Shown here piece by piece: positions 1 to 8,360 of a DNA stretch of 64,000 bases (the stretch's first letter is position 1; every line of letters begins with the position of its first letter). The notes beneath the pieces were generated by a model. It was given only the letters and a program-made list of their open reading frames with translations. It had not been told where the DNA came from and did not search any database. Position numbers and translations under genes: made by a program. This DNA is from Claveliimonas ammoniilytica. GTDB taxonomy: Bacteria > Bacillota > Clostridia > Lachnospirales > Lachnospiraceae. The DNA lies in contig NZ_JAOQJV010000002.1 of NCBI RefSeq assembly GCF_025567415.1, positions 207,751-271,750 on the forward strand, in the 5' to 3' direction.

Positions 1-44
1 TTAATATAATAACAATCAAAGTATGAGAAAAGGAGATGTGTGTC

Positions 45-1457
45 ATGGAAAAAGTACAGTTATTATTACGTCAGCACGTAGGTGCACCTTGTGCCCCATG
101 CGTAGCTGTAGGTGATAAGGTAAAAAAAGGTACATTGATTGCCACACCAACAGGCTTGGGAGCTAATATCTTCTCAAGTGTTTACGGTGAAGTATCTGAG
201 ATCCTTGAAGACCGTATCGTCATCAAGGCAGATGCAGAACAGCCAGATGAGTTCGTGCCGATTGATGTGCCGGAAGATGCATCAAAGCTTGATATGATCA
301 AAGCAGCTGGTATTGTAGGTATGGGTGGAGCCGGATTCCCGACAGGAATTAAGCTGAATATTGACTTATCCGCAACAGAGCAGGGTGAGTTCAGAGAGGA
401 TATCAACCCAGAGCTTCCAAAAGACTTCAAACTGGAGCACAGCTACATTCTGATCAACGACTCTGAGTGTGAGCCGGGTCTTGCTCACAATATTAAGCAG
501 ACTATTGAGCAGACAGACAAAGTTATCCGTGGAGTAAAATACTGCATGGAGATTACAAAAGCAGATAAAGCAATCTTTGCTATTAAGAAGAAGAACAGAG
601 AGGCAGTTCTTAAACTTCTGGATGCTTTGAAGGATGAGGAGAACATTTCCGTTCACCTGCTTCCGGATATCTACCCGATGGGTGAAGAGCGTGCCGTAGT
701 TCGTGAGTGTCTGGGCGTTAACCTTGATACCACACAGCTTCCGTCAGCAGCAAGATCGGTTGTAATCAACCTCGAAACAGTTGCTAAGATCGCTGAAGCT
801 ATCGAAGAGAAGAAACCATGTATTTCTAAGAATGTTACAGTTCGCGGTAATATCAAGGGCGGCAGCGAAGCTCATGTATTTATGGATGTTCCAGTTGGTA
901 TCTCTGTAGGAGAGCTGATCGAGATGGCAGGTGGACTTGATAAAGATGATTCAGTTGGTGAGATCATCATGGGTGGTGCGTTCACAGGACGTGCAGCAGA
1001 GCTTGATGAGCCTACAACTAAGACAACAGGTGCAATTCTTACAACATATAGAATGCCTGATCTTACAGATAAGAAAGTTGGACTTCTTGTCTGTGCATGC
1101 GGCGGCAATGAAGCTCGTATGCGTACAATCGCTGAGAAGATGCATGGAGAAGTTGTTTCTGTATGCAGATGTAAACAGGCAATCGAGAACAAGCCGGGTG
1201 CACCACTGAAGTGTCTGCGTCCAGGTAACTGTCCGGGTCAGGTTAAGAACAACATGCAGTTCAAGAAAGATGGATGTGAATACATCATCATTGGTAACTG
1301 TTCAGACTGCTCTAACACAGTTATGGCTTCTGCACCACAGATGGGACTTAAAGTATTCCATCAGACAGACCATGTAATGAGAGCAATTGGTCATGCACAG
1401 TATCGTCAGCTTACAGTATCTAAGCAGGTTGACCAGGATATCAACGTAGAAGACTAA
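45..1457 (+). CDS. prdC: PrdC, RnfC-like electron-transfer protein of proline reductase
   Basis: 470 residues. Resembles RnfC: an N-terminal barrel-like segment (QHVGAPCAPCVAVGDKV, about residues 10-28), a glycine-rich GMGGAGFPTG loop near residue 92 as in the nucleotide/FMN-binding part of RnfC, and an SLBB-like domain around residues 265-300. The cysteine-rich C terminus (CACGGNEAR, CRCKQ, GNCPG, GNCSDCS) suggests redox or metal sites. In proline-reducing clostridia PrdC is thought to pass electrons to the PrdA/PrdB reductase. The ATG at 45 is chosen over 36 because the AAGGAG at 30-35 touches the earlier codon but is 9 nt from this one. First gene of the visible prd cluster; any upstream prd genes lie outside the window. 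No in-frame UGA is seen. Confidence 0.9.
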   Translation: MEKVQLLLRQHVGAPCAPCVAVGDKVKKGTLIATPTGLGANIFSSVYGEVSEILEDRIVIKADAEQPDEFVPIDVPEDASKLDMIKAAGIVGMGGAGFPTGIKLNIDLSATEQGEFREDINPELPKDFKLEHSYILINDSECEPGLAHNIKQTIEQTDKVIRGVKYCMEITKADKAIFAIKKKNREAVLKLLDALKDEENISVHLLPDIYPMGEERAVVRECLGVNLDTTQLPSAARSVVINLETVAKIAEAIEEKKPCISKNVTVRGNIKGGSEAHVFMDVPVGISVGELIEMAGGLDKDDSVGEIIMGGAFTGRAAELDEPTTKTTGAILTTYRMPDLTDKKVGLLVCACGGNEARMRTIAEKMHGEVVSVCRCKQAIENKPGAPLKCLRPGNCPGQVKNNMQFKKDGCEYIIIGNCSDCSNTVMASAPQMGLKVFHQTDHVMRAIGHAQYRQLTVSKQVDQDINVED

Positions 1458-1572
1458 TTGGCAGTATTAGCGGTATAATTCGCATAGGGAAGCGAACTAC
1501 CCCGATATTCTAATCCCGAAGCGATTATATATAATATGGAGAAATCTATAAATAAACAAGGAGGTAAATGTT

Positions 1573-3462
1573 ATGTCAATCACAGCTGAAACAGCGAAAC
1601 AGCACGCAAATGATCCTGCAGTGTTATGCTGTAGAGCAGAGGCTGGAATCACTATTGAGCCAGCCAACCTTGAAGATCCGGCGATCTTTGATGAACTGGT
1701 AGACTCAGGATTACTGAATCTTGACGGATGCCTGAAGATCGGTCAGGTTCTGGGCGCTAAGCTTACAAAGACAAGTGATTCTTTGAGCCCACTTACAGCA
1801 GATAATATGGAGGGTTACAAAGACTCTGTAGAGGAGGAAGCTCCGGCAGAGGAAGAGGCTCCGGTAGAAGCGGCAGCACCGGCAGCACCGGCAGCAGCTC
1901 CTGCAGCAACAGCAACTGCAAAGGTTGCAGGCGGAGTTCTTAAAATCCACATTGGAGAAGGTAAAGACATCGATCTTTCAATTCCAGTTGGTGCACTTGG
2001 CGAAGGTGGTTCTGAAGTAGTAGAGGTTGCTCCGGCAGCAACAGCAACAGCGGCGGCTCCAGTTGCAGCTCCTACAGCAGAGACATTGGCAACAGAAGGA
2101 AAGGTTGTAAGAAGCCTTACAAGAAAACATTTTGCAATCACAGAAGTTAAGAGAGGACCGGAGACAACAATCGAAGGAACAACACTTTACATTCGTGAAG
2201 GCATTGAAGCAGATGTAATCGCAGATTCTGAGCTTGTTAAAGATTTTCATCTGGAAATCATCACACCGGCTCAGTACCACACATATTCAGAGACTATCAT
2301 GGACGTTCAGCCAATCGCTACAAAAGAAGGAGATGCTAAGATTGGTCAGGGCGTTACAAGAGTAATCGATGGCGCTATCATGATGCTGACTGGTACTGAT
2401 GAAGGCGGAGTTCAGATCGGTGAGTTCGGTTCTTCGGAGGGATATATGGACGAAAACATTATGTGGGGACGTCCGGGATGCCCAGATAAGGGTGAGATTT
2501 TCATCAAAGGTAATATCGTAGTTCAGGCTAAGACAAACATGGAACGTCGTGGACCTATGGCTGCACATACAGCATTTGATATTATCACACAGGAAATCCG
2601 TGAAGCACTGAAGAAACTTGAAGATGATCAGGTAGTAGATACAGAAGAATTTACACAGGTTCGTCACCCAGGACAGAAGAAAGTAGTTATTTGTAAAGAG
2701 ATCATGGGACAGGGCGCTATGCATGATAACTTCATCCTGCCAGTAGAGCCATGTGGAATCCTCGGAGCAAGAGCTAACGTTGACCTTGGTAACCTGCCTG
2801 TATGTATGAGCCCACTGGAAGTTCTTGATGGATGTATCCATGCTCTTACATGTATCGGACCTGCATCTAAAGAGATGACAAGACATTACTGGAGAGAGCC
2901 ACTGGTACTTGAGGCACTCGCTGATCCAGAGATCGACCTTTGTGGTGTAATCTTTGTTGGATCTCCACAGATCAATGCTGAGAAGTTCTACGTATCTGAG
3001 AGACTTGGTCAGACAGTAGAGATGATGGATGTTGATGGAGCTTTCGTTACAACAGAAGGTTTCGGAAATAACCATATCGACTTCGCTAGCCACCACGAGC
3101 AGATCGGTATGAGAGGAGTTCCTGTAGTAGGACTTTCATACTGTGCAGTTCAGGGAGCACTTGTAGTTGGTAACAAGTACATGACAGCAATGGTTGATAA
3201 CAACAAATCAGAAGGCGGTATCGAGAACGAGGTTCTTGGTAACAACACACTTTGCCACGAAGATGCAATCCGTGCTCTTGAGATGCTCAAGGTACAGATG
3301 GCAGGCGAGACAGTGAAGCCGGCTGAGAAGAAATGGAATCCAAATGTTAAAGCTTCTAATATAGAGGCAATTGAGGATGTGCTGGGACACAAGCTTGATC
3401 TTGTGGAGAACGAGCAGAATCTTCCACTTAGCCAGAAGCGTATTGACAAAGGATATAACTAG
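1573..3462 (+). CDS. prdA: PrdA, D-proline reductase proprotein (pyruvoyl enzyme)
   Basis: 629-residue proprotein of D-proline reductase, which cleaves D-proline reductively to 5-aminovalerate. Self-cleavage at a cysteine makes a pyruvoyl-bearing C-terminal subunit. The candidate cysteine is Cys427 (codon 2851-2853) in ALTCIGPASKE; cleavage there leaves about 203 residues, matching the roughly 23-kDa pyruvoyl subunit known for this family. An Ala/Pro/Glu-rich linker covers about residues 85-180 and includes a biotinyl/lipoyl-like low-complexity stretch. From about residue 180 the protein parallels PrdD, and after Cys427 it parallels PrdE. AAGGAGG at 1559-1565 precedes the ATG. Followed after 14 nt by a small prd-cluster gene. 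Confidence 0.95.
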   Translation: MSITAETAKQHANDPAVLCCRAEAGITIEPANLEDPAIFDELVDSGLLNLDGCLKIGQVLGAKLTKTSDSLSPLTADNMEGYKDSVEEEAPAEEEAPVEAAAPAAPAAAPAATATAKVAGGVLKIHIGEGKDIDLSIPVGALGEGGSEVVEVAPAATATAAAPVAAPTAETLATEGKVVRSLTRKHFAITEVKRGPETTIEGTTLYIREGIEADVIADSELVKDFHLEIITPAQYHTYSETIMDVQPIATKEGDAKIGQGVTRVIDGAIMMLTGTDEGGVQIGEFGSSEGYMDENIMWGRPGCPDKGEIFIKGNIVVQAKTNMERRGPMAAHTAFDIITQEIREALKKLEDDQVVDTEEFTQVRHPGQKKVVICKEIMGQGAMHDNFILPVEPCGILGARANVDLGNLPVCMSPLEVLDGCIHALTCIGPASKEMTRHYWREPLVLEALADPEIDLCGVIFVGSPQINAEKFYVSERLGQTVEMMDVDGAFVTTEGFGNNHIDFASHHEQIGMRGVPVVGLSYCAVQGALVVGNKYMTAMVDNNKSEGGIENEVLGNNTLCHEDAIRALEMLKVQMAGETVKPAEKKWNPNVKASNIEAIEDVLGHKLDLVENEQNLPLSQKRIDKGYN

Positions 3463-3476
3463 AAAAGGTGTTTTAA

Positions 3477-3773
3477 ATGAATGACGAACGTTTGAAATAT
3501 GGTGACAGAATCATATATATGGAAGGTATCTGCGTGGATGTTGATGATTGCAGCATCAGCGTCGATCTGAAAGGAAGACTAGGGTTTTTCAAAGCTCCGA
3601 AGAGAATGTTTATCTGCGATACTGAGCCGAAGATCGGTCAGGAATTCGGATGGCATATGAGTTTTCCGGAACAGCTTGGGCCTGAGATCCATGAAAAGTA
3701 CGTCAGCAATTTAGAAAAAGAGCGTCGTAAACAAGCGGAAATGAACGCTCGGTCGAAGAAAGAGGAGGAATAA
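3477..3773 (+). CDS. small prd-cluster protein of unknown function
   Basis: 98 residues, charged, with no signal peptide or membrane segment. Begins with a compact beta-rich half (KYGDRIIYMEGICVDVDDCS) and ends in a Lys/Glu-rich helix. Small proteins in this position, between prdA and prdB, are a recurring companion of proline reductase loci (annotated in places as CBO2463/CBO2479 domain proteins), so a role in maturation or assembly is plausible but unproven. It sits 14 nt after prdA and 2 nt before prdB, so it is almost certainly cotranscribed and translationally coupled with both. Confidence 0.75.
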   Translation: MNDERLKYGDRIIYMEGICVDVDDCSISVDLKGRLGFFKAPKRMFICDTEPKIGQEFGWHMSFPEQLGPEIHEKYVSNLEKERRKQAEMNARSKKEEE

Positions 3774-3775
3774 AA

Positions 3776-4501
3776 ATGAGTTTAACGGTTGTTAAAGGAT
3801 TACAATCAGAAATCTTCGTTCCAATTACTCCACCGATGGTATGGACACCAGTAGAGAAAGAATTGAAAGATATGACAGTTGCGCTTGCTACAGCAGCAGG
3901 TGTACATCAGATTGATCAGGAAAGATTCAACCTTGCAGGTGACTTCACATGGAGAAAGATCGATGATAAGTGCCCATCAGACAAATTGATGGTATCCCAT
4001 GGTGGATATGATAACAGTGATGTTAACAAAGACATTAACTGTATGTTCCCAATTGACAGACTTCATGAATTGGTAGCAGAAGGATTTATCAAAGCTACAG
4101 CTCCTTACCATGCTGGATTCATGGGTGGTGGCGGAAACCAGGAGAAGTTCAAGCACGAGACTGGTCCGGCAGTAGCAGCAATGCTTAAAGAGGAAGGCGT
4201 AGATGCAGCAATCCTCACCGCTGGATGAGGTACCTGCCACCGCTCTGCAGTATTGGTGCAGAGAGCGATTGAAGAGGCTGGAATTCCTACAGTTATTATT
4301 GCAGCCCTTCCACCAGTCGTACGTCAGACTGGTACACCACGTGCGGTTGCTCCGTTGGTTCCGATGGGAGCTAATGCAGGTGGTCCACACAATGTGGAAC
4401 AGCAGACAGCTATCGTTAAAGCTACTCTTCAGCAGCTGGAAGAGATCCAGACACCTGGAAAGATCGTACCACTGCCATTCGAGTATGTTGCTAAGATCTA
4501 A
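3776..4501 (+). CDS. prdB: PrdB, selenocysteine subunit of proline reductase (UGA readthrough)
   Basis: 241 residues when the in-frame TGA at 4226-4228 is read as selenocysteine 151. The reading frame continues unbroken after it (GTCHRSAVLVQRAIEEAG to EYVAKI) and ends at TAA 4499-4501. The local context U-G-T-C-H matches the active-site selenocysteine region of PrdB, the 26-kDa subunit that attacks the substrate alpha-carbon bond together with the PrdA pyruvoyl group. Without recoding, the product would stop at 150 residues and lack the catalytic residue. A hairpin 14 nt past the UGA fits a bacterial SECIS. selA/B/C/D are not in this window. Confidence 0.95.
4243..4263 (+). promoter_or_regulatory. 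candidate SECIS hairpin for prdB
   Basis: CTCTGCA (4243-4249) pairs perfectly with TGCAGAG (4257-4263) around the 7-nt loop GTATTGG; two further pairs (CG/CG) can form across an AG bulge. The apical loop starts 22 nt after the UGA, inside the usual range for bacterial SECIS elements, and the loop contains the G/U residues such elements need for SelB binding. SelB binding is inferred from position and family. Confidence 0.75.
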
Positions 4502-4519
4502 TAGTTAGTCGTTAGATTG

Positions 4520-4551
4520 AAAGGGAAATGGCGTAGCCATTTCCCTTTCTT
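4520..4551 (+). terminator. rho-independent terminator after prdB
   Basis: Perfect 13-bp stem, AAAGGGAAATGGC (4520-4532) with GCCATTTCCCTTT (4536-4548), 3-nt loop, then CTTATT. It separates the prdC-A-B transcript from prdD-E. Confidence 0.85.
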
Positions 4552-4599
4552 ATTACCTGATTTAATTGTAAGAAAAGTAAGAACAAATATCTGAAATGA

Positions 4600-4627
4600 T
4601 TGAAATAATTTGGGATTATGGTAAAAT
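4600..4627 (+). promoter_or_regulatory. candidate promoter for prdD-prdE
   Basis: TTGAAA (4600-4605), 16-bp spacer, TAAAAT (4622-4627), with TATGG just before the -10. About 60 nt upstream of prdD and directly after the prdB terminator, so prdDE may have its own transcription start. Confidence 0.55.
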
Positions 4628-4686
4628 ATAATTAGATAATTTGGAGATTAGAATCTGAAATATGAGTCAGAAGGAGGAGCTCTATT

Positions 4687-5454
4687 ATGGCAGTTGAAGA
4701 GAAAAAACTACGTCGGCTCACGATTAAGGCGTATCATATGGATACAGTTGTGATGGGGGATCGCAACGATATTACGACAGGCGGTAAGATGACCGTGTGT
4801 AAAGACATTATTCCGGATTTACTGAAGGATGCGAAGTATATTAAAGATATTGATATTCAGGTGATCCAGCCGGGTGAACATGACCGGTGGACGAATACGA
4901 TCATGGATATCATCCCGATTTCGACAAAGGTACTTGGAGTACTTGGAGAGGGGATCACACATACGATTACGGGGGTATATGTGATGCTGACCGGAGTAGA
5001 TGTGAATGGAAAGCAGTGCCATGAATTTGGCTCCTCTGAAGGTAATCTGAAGGATCAGCTGGTTCTTAACCGGGCAGGTACACCAGGGGACAATGACGTG
5101 ATTATTTCCTTTGATGTAACACTTGCAGCGGGCATGGGACAGGAGAGACCTGGTCCGACAGAAGCACATCTGTTATGTGATAAGTTTATTGATATTTTTA
5201 GAGCGAAGTTGAAGAACTTTAATGGTAATCAGTGTACAGAAAAGCATGTCTACAATGATGTGGTGCGTCCGGGCGGTAAGCGAGTGTTAATCATTAAGCA
5301 GGTAGCCGGACAGGGTGCGATGTATGATACTCATATGTTTCCGAAAGAGCCGTCCAGCTCAGAAGGAACCAAGTCGATTATTGATATGGAGAATATGCCG
5401 GTGATGATCACACCGAATGAATACAGAGACGGAATCATCCGCTCTATGCAATAA
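4687..5454 (+). CDS. prdD: PrdD, PrdA N-terminal-part paralogue
   Basis: 255 residues, collinear with PrdA residues of about 180-426: RRLTIKAYHMD, GEGITHTITGVYVMLTG, EFGSSEG, GQERPGPTEAHLL, RPGGKRVLIIKQVAGQGAMYD and the closing TPNEYRDGIIRSMQ. Its last residue aligns with PrdA Thr426, the residue just before the processing cysteine, so it looks like the large chain of PrdA encoded already cut. It lacks the Ala/Pro linker and N-terminal domain of PrdA. Its function in the reductase is not settled. AGGAGGAGC precedes the ATG; prdE follows after 14 nt. Confidence 0.9.
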   Translation: MAVEEKKLRRLTIKAYHMDTVVMGDRNDITTGGKMTVCKDIIPDLLKDAKYIKDIDIQVIQPGEHDRWTNTIMDIIPISTKVLGVLGEGITHTITGVYVMLTGVDVNGKQCHEFGSSEGNLKDQLVLNRAGTPGDNDVIISFDVTLAAGMGQERPGPTEAHLLCDKFIDIFRAKLKNFNGNQCTEKHVYNDVVRPGGKRVLIIKQVAGQGAMYDTHMFPKEPSSSEGTKSIIDMENMPVMITPNEYRDGIIRSMQ

Positions 5455-5468
5455 GGAGGAAGAGAATT

Positions 5469-5957
5469 ATGGGAATTGGACCATCGACCAAAGAGACTAC
5501 ATTACATCATTTTAGAGATCCTCTGCTGGAAGTGGTATCAGAGGATACAGACCTTGATCTTCTCGGAATCCTTCTTGTGGGAACGCCGGATGGTAATGAA
5601 GAGAAGATGTTCGTGGGAACAAGAGCTGCTGTTATGGCAGAATGTATGAGAGCAGACGGAGTTATTATTTCCTGCGATGGCTGGGGCAACAGCCACGTTG
5701 ACTATACAAACACTGTGGAGCAGATCGGTAAAAGAGGAATTCCTGTAACGGGAATTACATTTAACGGTACGGTTGCTCAGTTCGTAGTTGTGAATGACTA
5801 TCTGGATGCGATCATCGATATTAATAAGAGTGCGGATGGAACTGAGACAGACGTTGTGGGTGAAAATAACATGACTAAGTTAGATTGCCTGAAAGCAAAG
5901 GCTCTGTTGAAACTCAAGATGCAGAAGAAAGAACGCGAAGAAAAAGCAATTAAATAA
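5469..5957 (+). CDS. prdE: PrdE, PrdA C-terminal-part paralogue
   Basis: 162 residues, collinear with the PrdA segment that follows the processing cysteine: MGIGPSTKE here against TCIGPASKE in PrdA, then HHFRDPLLEV, LDLLGILLVGTP, GVIISCDGWGNSHVDY, EQIGKRGIPVTG. Gly2 occupies the place of the cysteine that becomes the pyruvoyl group, so this chain cannot form that cofactor by the PrdA mechanism. Probably a partner of PrdD in a non-catalytic or assembly role; this is inference. AAGGAGG precedes the start. Confidence 0.9.
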   Translation: MGIGPSTKETTLHHFRDPLLEVVSEDTDLDLLGILLVGTPDGNEEKMFVGTRAAVMAECMRADGVIISCDGWGNSHVDYTNTVEQIGKRGIPVTGITFNGTVAQFVVVNDYLDAIIDINKSADGTETDVVGENNMTKLDCLKAKALLKLKMQKKEREEKAIK

Positions 5958-5969
5958 AGATATACATAC

Positions 5970-6013
5970 AAAGGGAAATGCATTTCCTGAAAGTGGAAAT
6001 GTATTTCCCTTTT
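5970..6013 (+). terminator. terminator after prdE
   Basis: 18-bp stem with one G-T pair: AAAGGGAAATGCATTTCC (5970-5987) against GGAAATGTATTTCCCTTT (5995-6012), 7-nt loop, T tract. The outer arms repeat the AAAGGGAAATG / CATTTCCCTTT arms of the prdB terminator. Confidence 0.85.
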
Positions 6014-6048
6014 ACTATGAAAGAGCGGAAGGGGGATGTGAGTATAGG

Positions 6049-6708
6049 ATGGAGAACGCGAATAAGGAGCTGCAGGAAGATCGCAGAAAGAATCATTATG
6101 TGGTGGAGACAAAGCGTGACACCAAGCTGATGCTGACATTTATAGAATTTAAGAACAGAGTGGAACATCCGGCAGCTACGGTTTATATGATTGCAATGGG
6201 TGTGATGCTGATTGGTTTGATGTATAAGCAGGCAGACAGTATTGCAATGGTTGGAAAAGTAATTGGCTATATATTTGGTGCAGTACTGATATTGATGGGA
6301 TTGTTCCGGAAGTATATATCGGTGTATATGATGAAGAATAACCCAGAGGTACATGTCAATGAAGAGATTACATATCTCTTCGGTAATACTGGTATAAGAG
6401 CTGATAAGCCACAAGAAGGGACGGAAGAACACCTTGCTAATTATAAGGAGGTATATTGCGTCTGGGAGGATGAAGCAGACTTTTATCTGGGAATGAATAA
6501 TGATGATCTGATTGTGTTACAAAAGGCGAATTTTACTACAGGAGAGGCATCTTTGTTCAAAGATTTTATTCTGGAGAAGAGTGGGGTTAAATATATATGG
6601 AAGCCTGCGAAGTTTGTAAATGTCTGCAAGAATGCAGTGCTTAAGGCGAAAATCAGAGCTACACAGATGCAGATGGCAGCGGATCAAGATGGTAAAGAGG
6701 AAAAATAA
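6049..6708 (+). CDS. two-TM membrane protein, YcxB-like C-terminal region
   Basis: 219 residues. A charged cytosolic N terminus (about residues 1-40) is followed by two adjacent hydrophobic helices (about 43-60 and 67-85) and a soluble C-terminal half. The VYCVWEDEADFYLGMNNDDLIV stretch resembles the YcxB-like domain seen in small two-TM proteins of Firmicutes. No catalytic motif is visible and the function is unknown. Monocistronic: it lies between the prdE terminator and a convergent terminator. AGCGGAAGGGGG lies upstream of the ATG. The link to proline reduction is by position only. Confidence 0.7.
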   Translation: MENANKELQEDRRKNHYVVETKRDTKLMLTFIEFKNRVEHPAATVYMIAMGVMLIGLMYKQADSIAMVGKVIGYIFGAVLILMGLFRKYISVYMMKNNPEVHVNEEITYLFGNTGIRADKPQEGTEEHLANYKEVYCVWEDEADFYLGMNNDDLIVLQKANFTTGEASLFKDFILEKSGVKYIWKPAKFVNVCKNAVLKAKIRATQMQMAADQDGKEEK

Positions 6709-6726
6709 AAGAATTCATTCGATGAA

Positions 6727-6763
6727 AAAGGAGTTTGAATCGTGAGATCCAAACTCCTTTGTA
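6727..6763. terminator. bidirectional terminator between convergent genes
   Basis: AAAGGAGTTTG (6727-6737) pairs with CAAACTCCTTT (6750-6760); A and T tracts on either side let it serve both the membrane protein on the plus strand and the permease on the minus strand. Confidence 0.75.
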
Positions 6764-6793
6764 TTTACTATATTTAGTTTTCTTGAATGTTGC

Positions 6794-7726
6794 CTATGCT
6801 GCGTCGCCCTTCTTGATTGCATCATGCAGATACAGGAATGCTGTGATGTATACAACCACAACGATAACCTTTGTCAGAACATTGATATCCATAGAACCTA
6901 CGAATTTGTAAGCTACATATACACCAACTGCTCCGAAGATAGCCTGTGTCCAGCAGGCAACTGGATCAAAACGTCCAGCTGAGATGAATTTCGGACCATT
7001 ACCGAAAGCCATCAGGAATGCACAAGATCCCATCATAGCCGGGAATGCACAACCTGCATTCATTCCAAGTGCAAGTACCATAGCCATACAAGGTGCATAC
7101 AGACCTACACCGATACTCATAAGAGCACCAAAGATGAAGTTACCAACAACAGCAACTACAAGCTTGATTCCGCGAAGTCCAAGTGCCTCACCCTGTGTAC
7201 CGAACGGACCAACGCCCAGGTTCTTCATAAGAACTACAGAAGCAAGGATAAACAAACCAACGAACAGAGCATAACGTACTTTCTTACGGTCGAACTTAGA
7301 TACGACATCAGCCATAACAAATGATCCGAGAATAGATACAACAATCATCAGAACGAGTGTCAGAATATCCATCTCAACAAAACCAAAGAACAGGAAAGCC
7401 TCTACACATACAGGAACGGTATCACCTACGTTAAGGGTACCAGGTACTAAGATGTCGTCTACTGATTTGGTAAGTTTGAATCCAGCTGATGATGGAGCAA
7501 AAGAACCAATTCCTAAAGTATCGAAGAAGTTAGCGAAGAAACCAATGATACATGTAGCGATTAAGTTTCTTGGCTGTAATCCGCGTTTCCACAGTTCTTC
7601 ACCGTTAAGACCAATTTCAGAATCCTTTTCAGGATTAGCACGAAGCTCTTTAGTTTTCTTAGCCATAAGGATAACATTTAAAAGAATACCGATTACACAG
7701 AGTGCCTTCAAAATGTACATTGCCAT
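6794..7726 (-). CDS. TauE/SafE family permease
   Basis: 310 residues, about eight hydrophobic helices, in the TauE/SafE (sulfite/organosulfonate exporter-like) family. Typical features are the N-terminal helix, GFFANFFDTLGIGSFAPSSAG, and the repeated half GALMSIGVGLYAPCMAMVLALGMN. The start is the ATG at 7726 because GGAGGGATG precedes it; a frame open upstream to 7882 has no ribosome site and runs through the promoter. The substrate is unknown: family members move sulfonates, sulfite or other small anions. It is divergent from the sodium symporter and next to the prd genes, a neighbourhood that does not prove a shared role. Confidence 0.85.
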   Translation of the reverse strand: MAMYILKALCVIGILLNVILMAKKTKELRANPEKDSEIGLNGEELWKRGLQPRNLIATCIIGFFANFFDTLGIGSFAPSSAGFKLTKSVDDILVPGTLNVGDTVPVCVEAFLFFGFVEMDILTLVLMIVVSILGSFVMADVVSKFDRKKVRYALFVGLFILASVVLMKNLGVGPFGTQGEALGLRGIKLVVAVVGNFIFGALMSIGVGLYAPCMAMVLALGMNAGCAFPAMMGSCAFLMAFGNGPKFISAGRFDPVACWTQAIFGAVGVYVAYKFVGSMDINVLTKVIVVVVYITAFLYLHDAIKKGDAA

Positions 7727-7853
7727 AAAACATCCCTCCAGATTAATATAAAATTGTAAATGTGCAAAGTGATCACGCCTATATATGTACGTGAATCTGA
7801 CACCCCGATTTGTCAAATTCACTATAGAAATATGTGTCACTTTCTTTAATCTG

Positions 7854-7882
7854 ATTGTATCAGTCTCCTTGTTAAAAGTCAA
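7854..7882 (-). promoter_or_regulatory. sigma-A promoter of the TauE/SafE permease
   Basis: Reading the minus strand: TTGACT (7882-7877), 17-bp spacer, TACAAT (7859-7854). Transcription would start near 7847, giving a 5' leader of about 120 nt. Confidence 0.7.
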
Positions 7883-7920
7883 TCAATATGGTGCAAATAA
7901 TTAAATTTTTCTTAAGCAAA

Positions 7921-7962
7921 ACTAGAATATGGACTAGAATTTGTACTAGACTGGATTCTAGT
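7921..7962. repeat. ACTAGA repeat array between divergent transporters
   Basis: ACTAGAAT at 7921 and 7933, ACTAGACT at 7945 (exact 12-bp period), then the inverse ATTCTAGT at 7955-7962. It sits just upstream of the permease promoter, where a regulator could bind. The rest of the 635-bp intergenic region (7727-8360) is AT-rich and holds only the two promoters. Confidence 0.6.
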
Positions 7963-8251
7963 AGACAAACCGTTACGGAGCAGTTCTTTTTTTATACATC
8001 TTGAAATTCCGTACTTTTTTCACTTGAGATAGCAGAGATAGCTACAGCATAAGATATAATAATACAGACATTAGAGAAACTAATATATACAAATATTAAA
8101 AAAATGACAATAATGCATATAAAAATAAATTGACAATAAAAATAAGTATAGTACTTAAATAAGATTGAAAATAGATCGCTTAATTTGAGGAACGATGTGC
8201 TCTTGGTGATTAGCGATAGTTATATCGATATTAATATATATAATTTCAATA

Positions 8252-8280
8252 TTGACTTTAAAATAGCACGATGATAAAAT
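8252..8280 (+). promoter_or_regulatory. promoter of the sodium symporter gene
   Basis: TTGACT (8252-8257), 17-bp spacer, TAAAAT (8275-8280), about 80 nt before the start codon. Confidence 0.65.
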
Positions 8281-8360
8281 TTAAATAAAGATGAAGTGTG
8301 GGTAATTGATATTAAGTAACATGACTTGCGCATGTTATGGATGGAAATGGGGGCTATTTT

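Noticed and set aside
2287..3096. 269-codon open frame on the minus strand inside prdA
   Set aside because: Low-complexity, Cys/Ser/Leu-rich antisense of a strongly conserved gene; no ribosome site or family resemblance.
4203..4508. Separate gene starting after the prdB stop
   Set aside because: It is an out-of-frame shadow; the true continuation is the prdB frame through the UGA.
5950..6432. 160-codon minus-strand frame opposite the membrane protein gene
   Set aside because: Runs through the prdE terminator and has no ribosome site; the plus-strand protein has plausible membrane topology.
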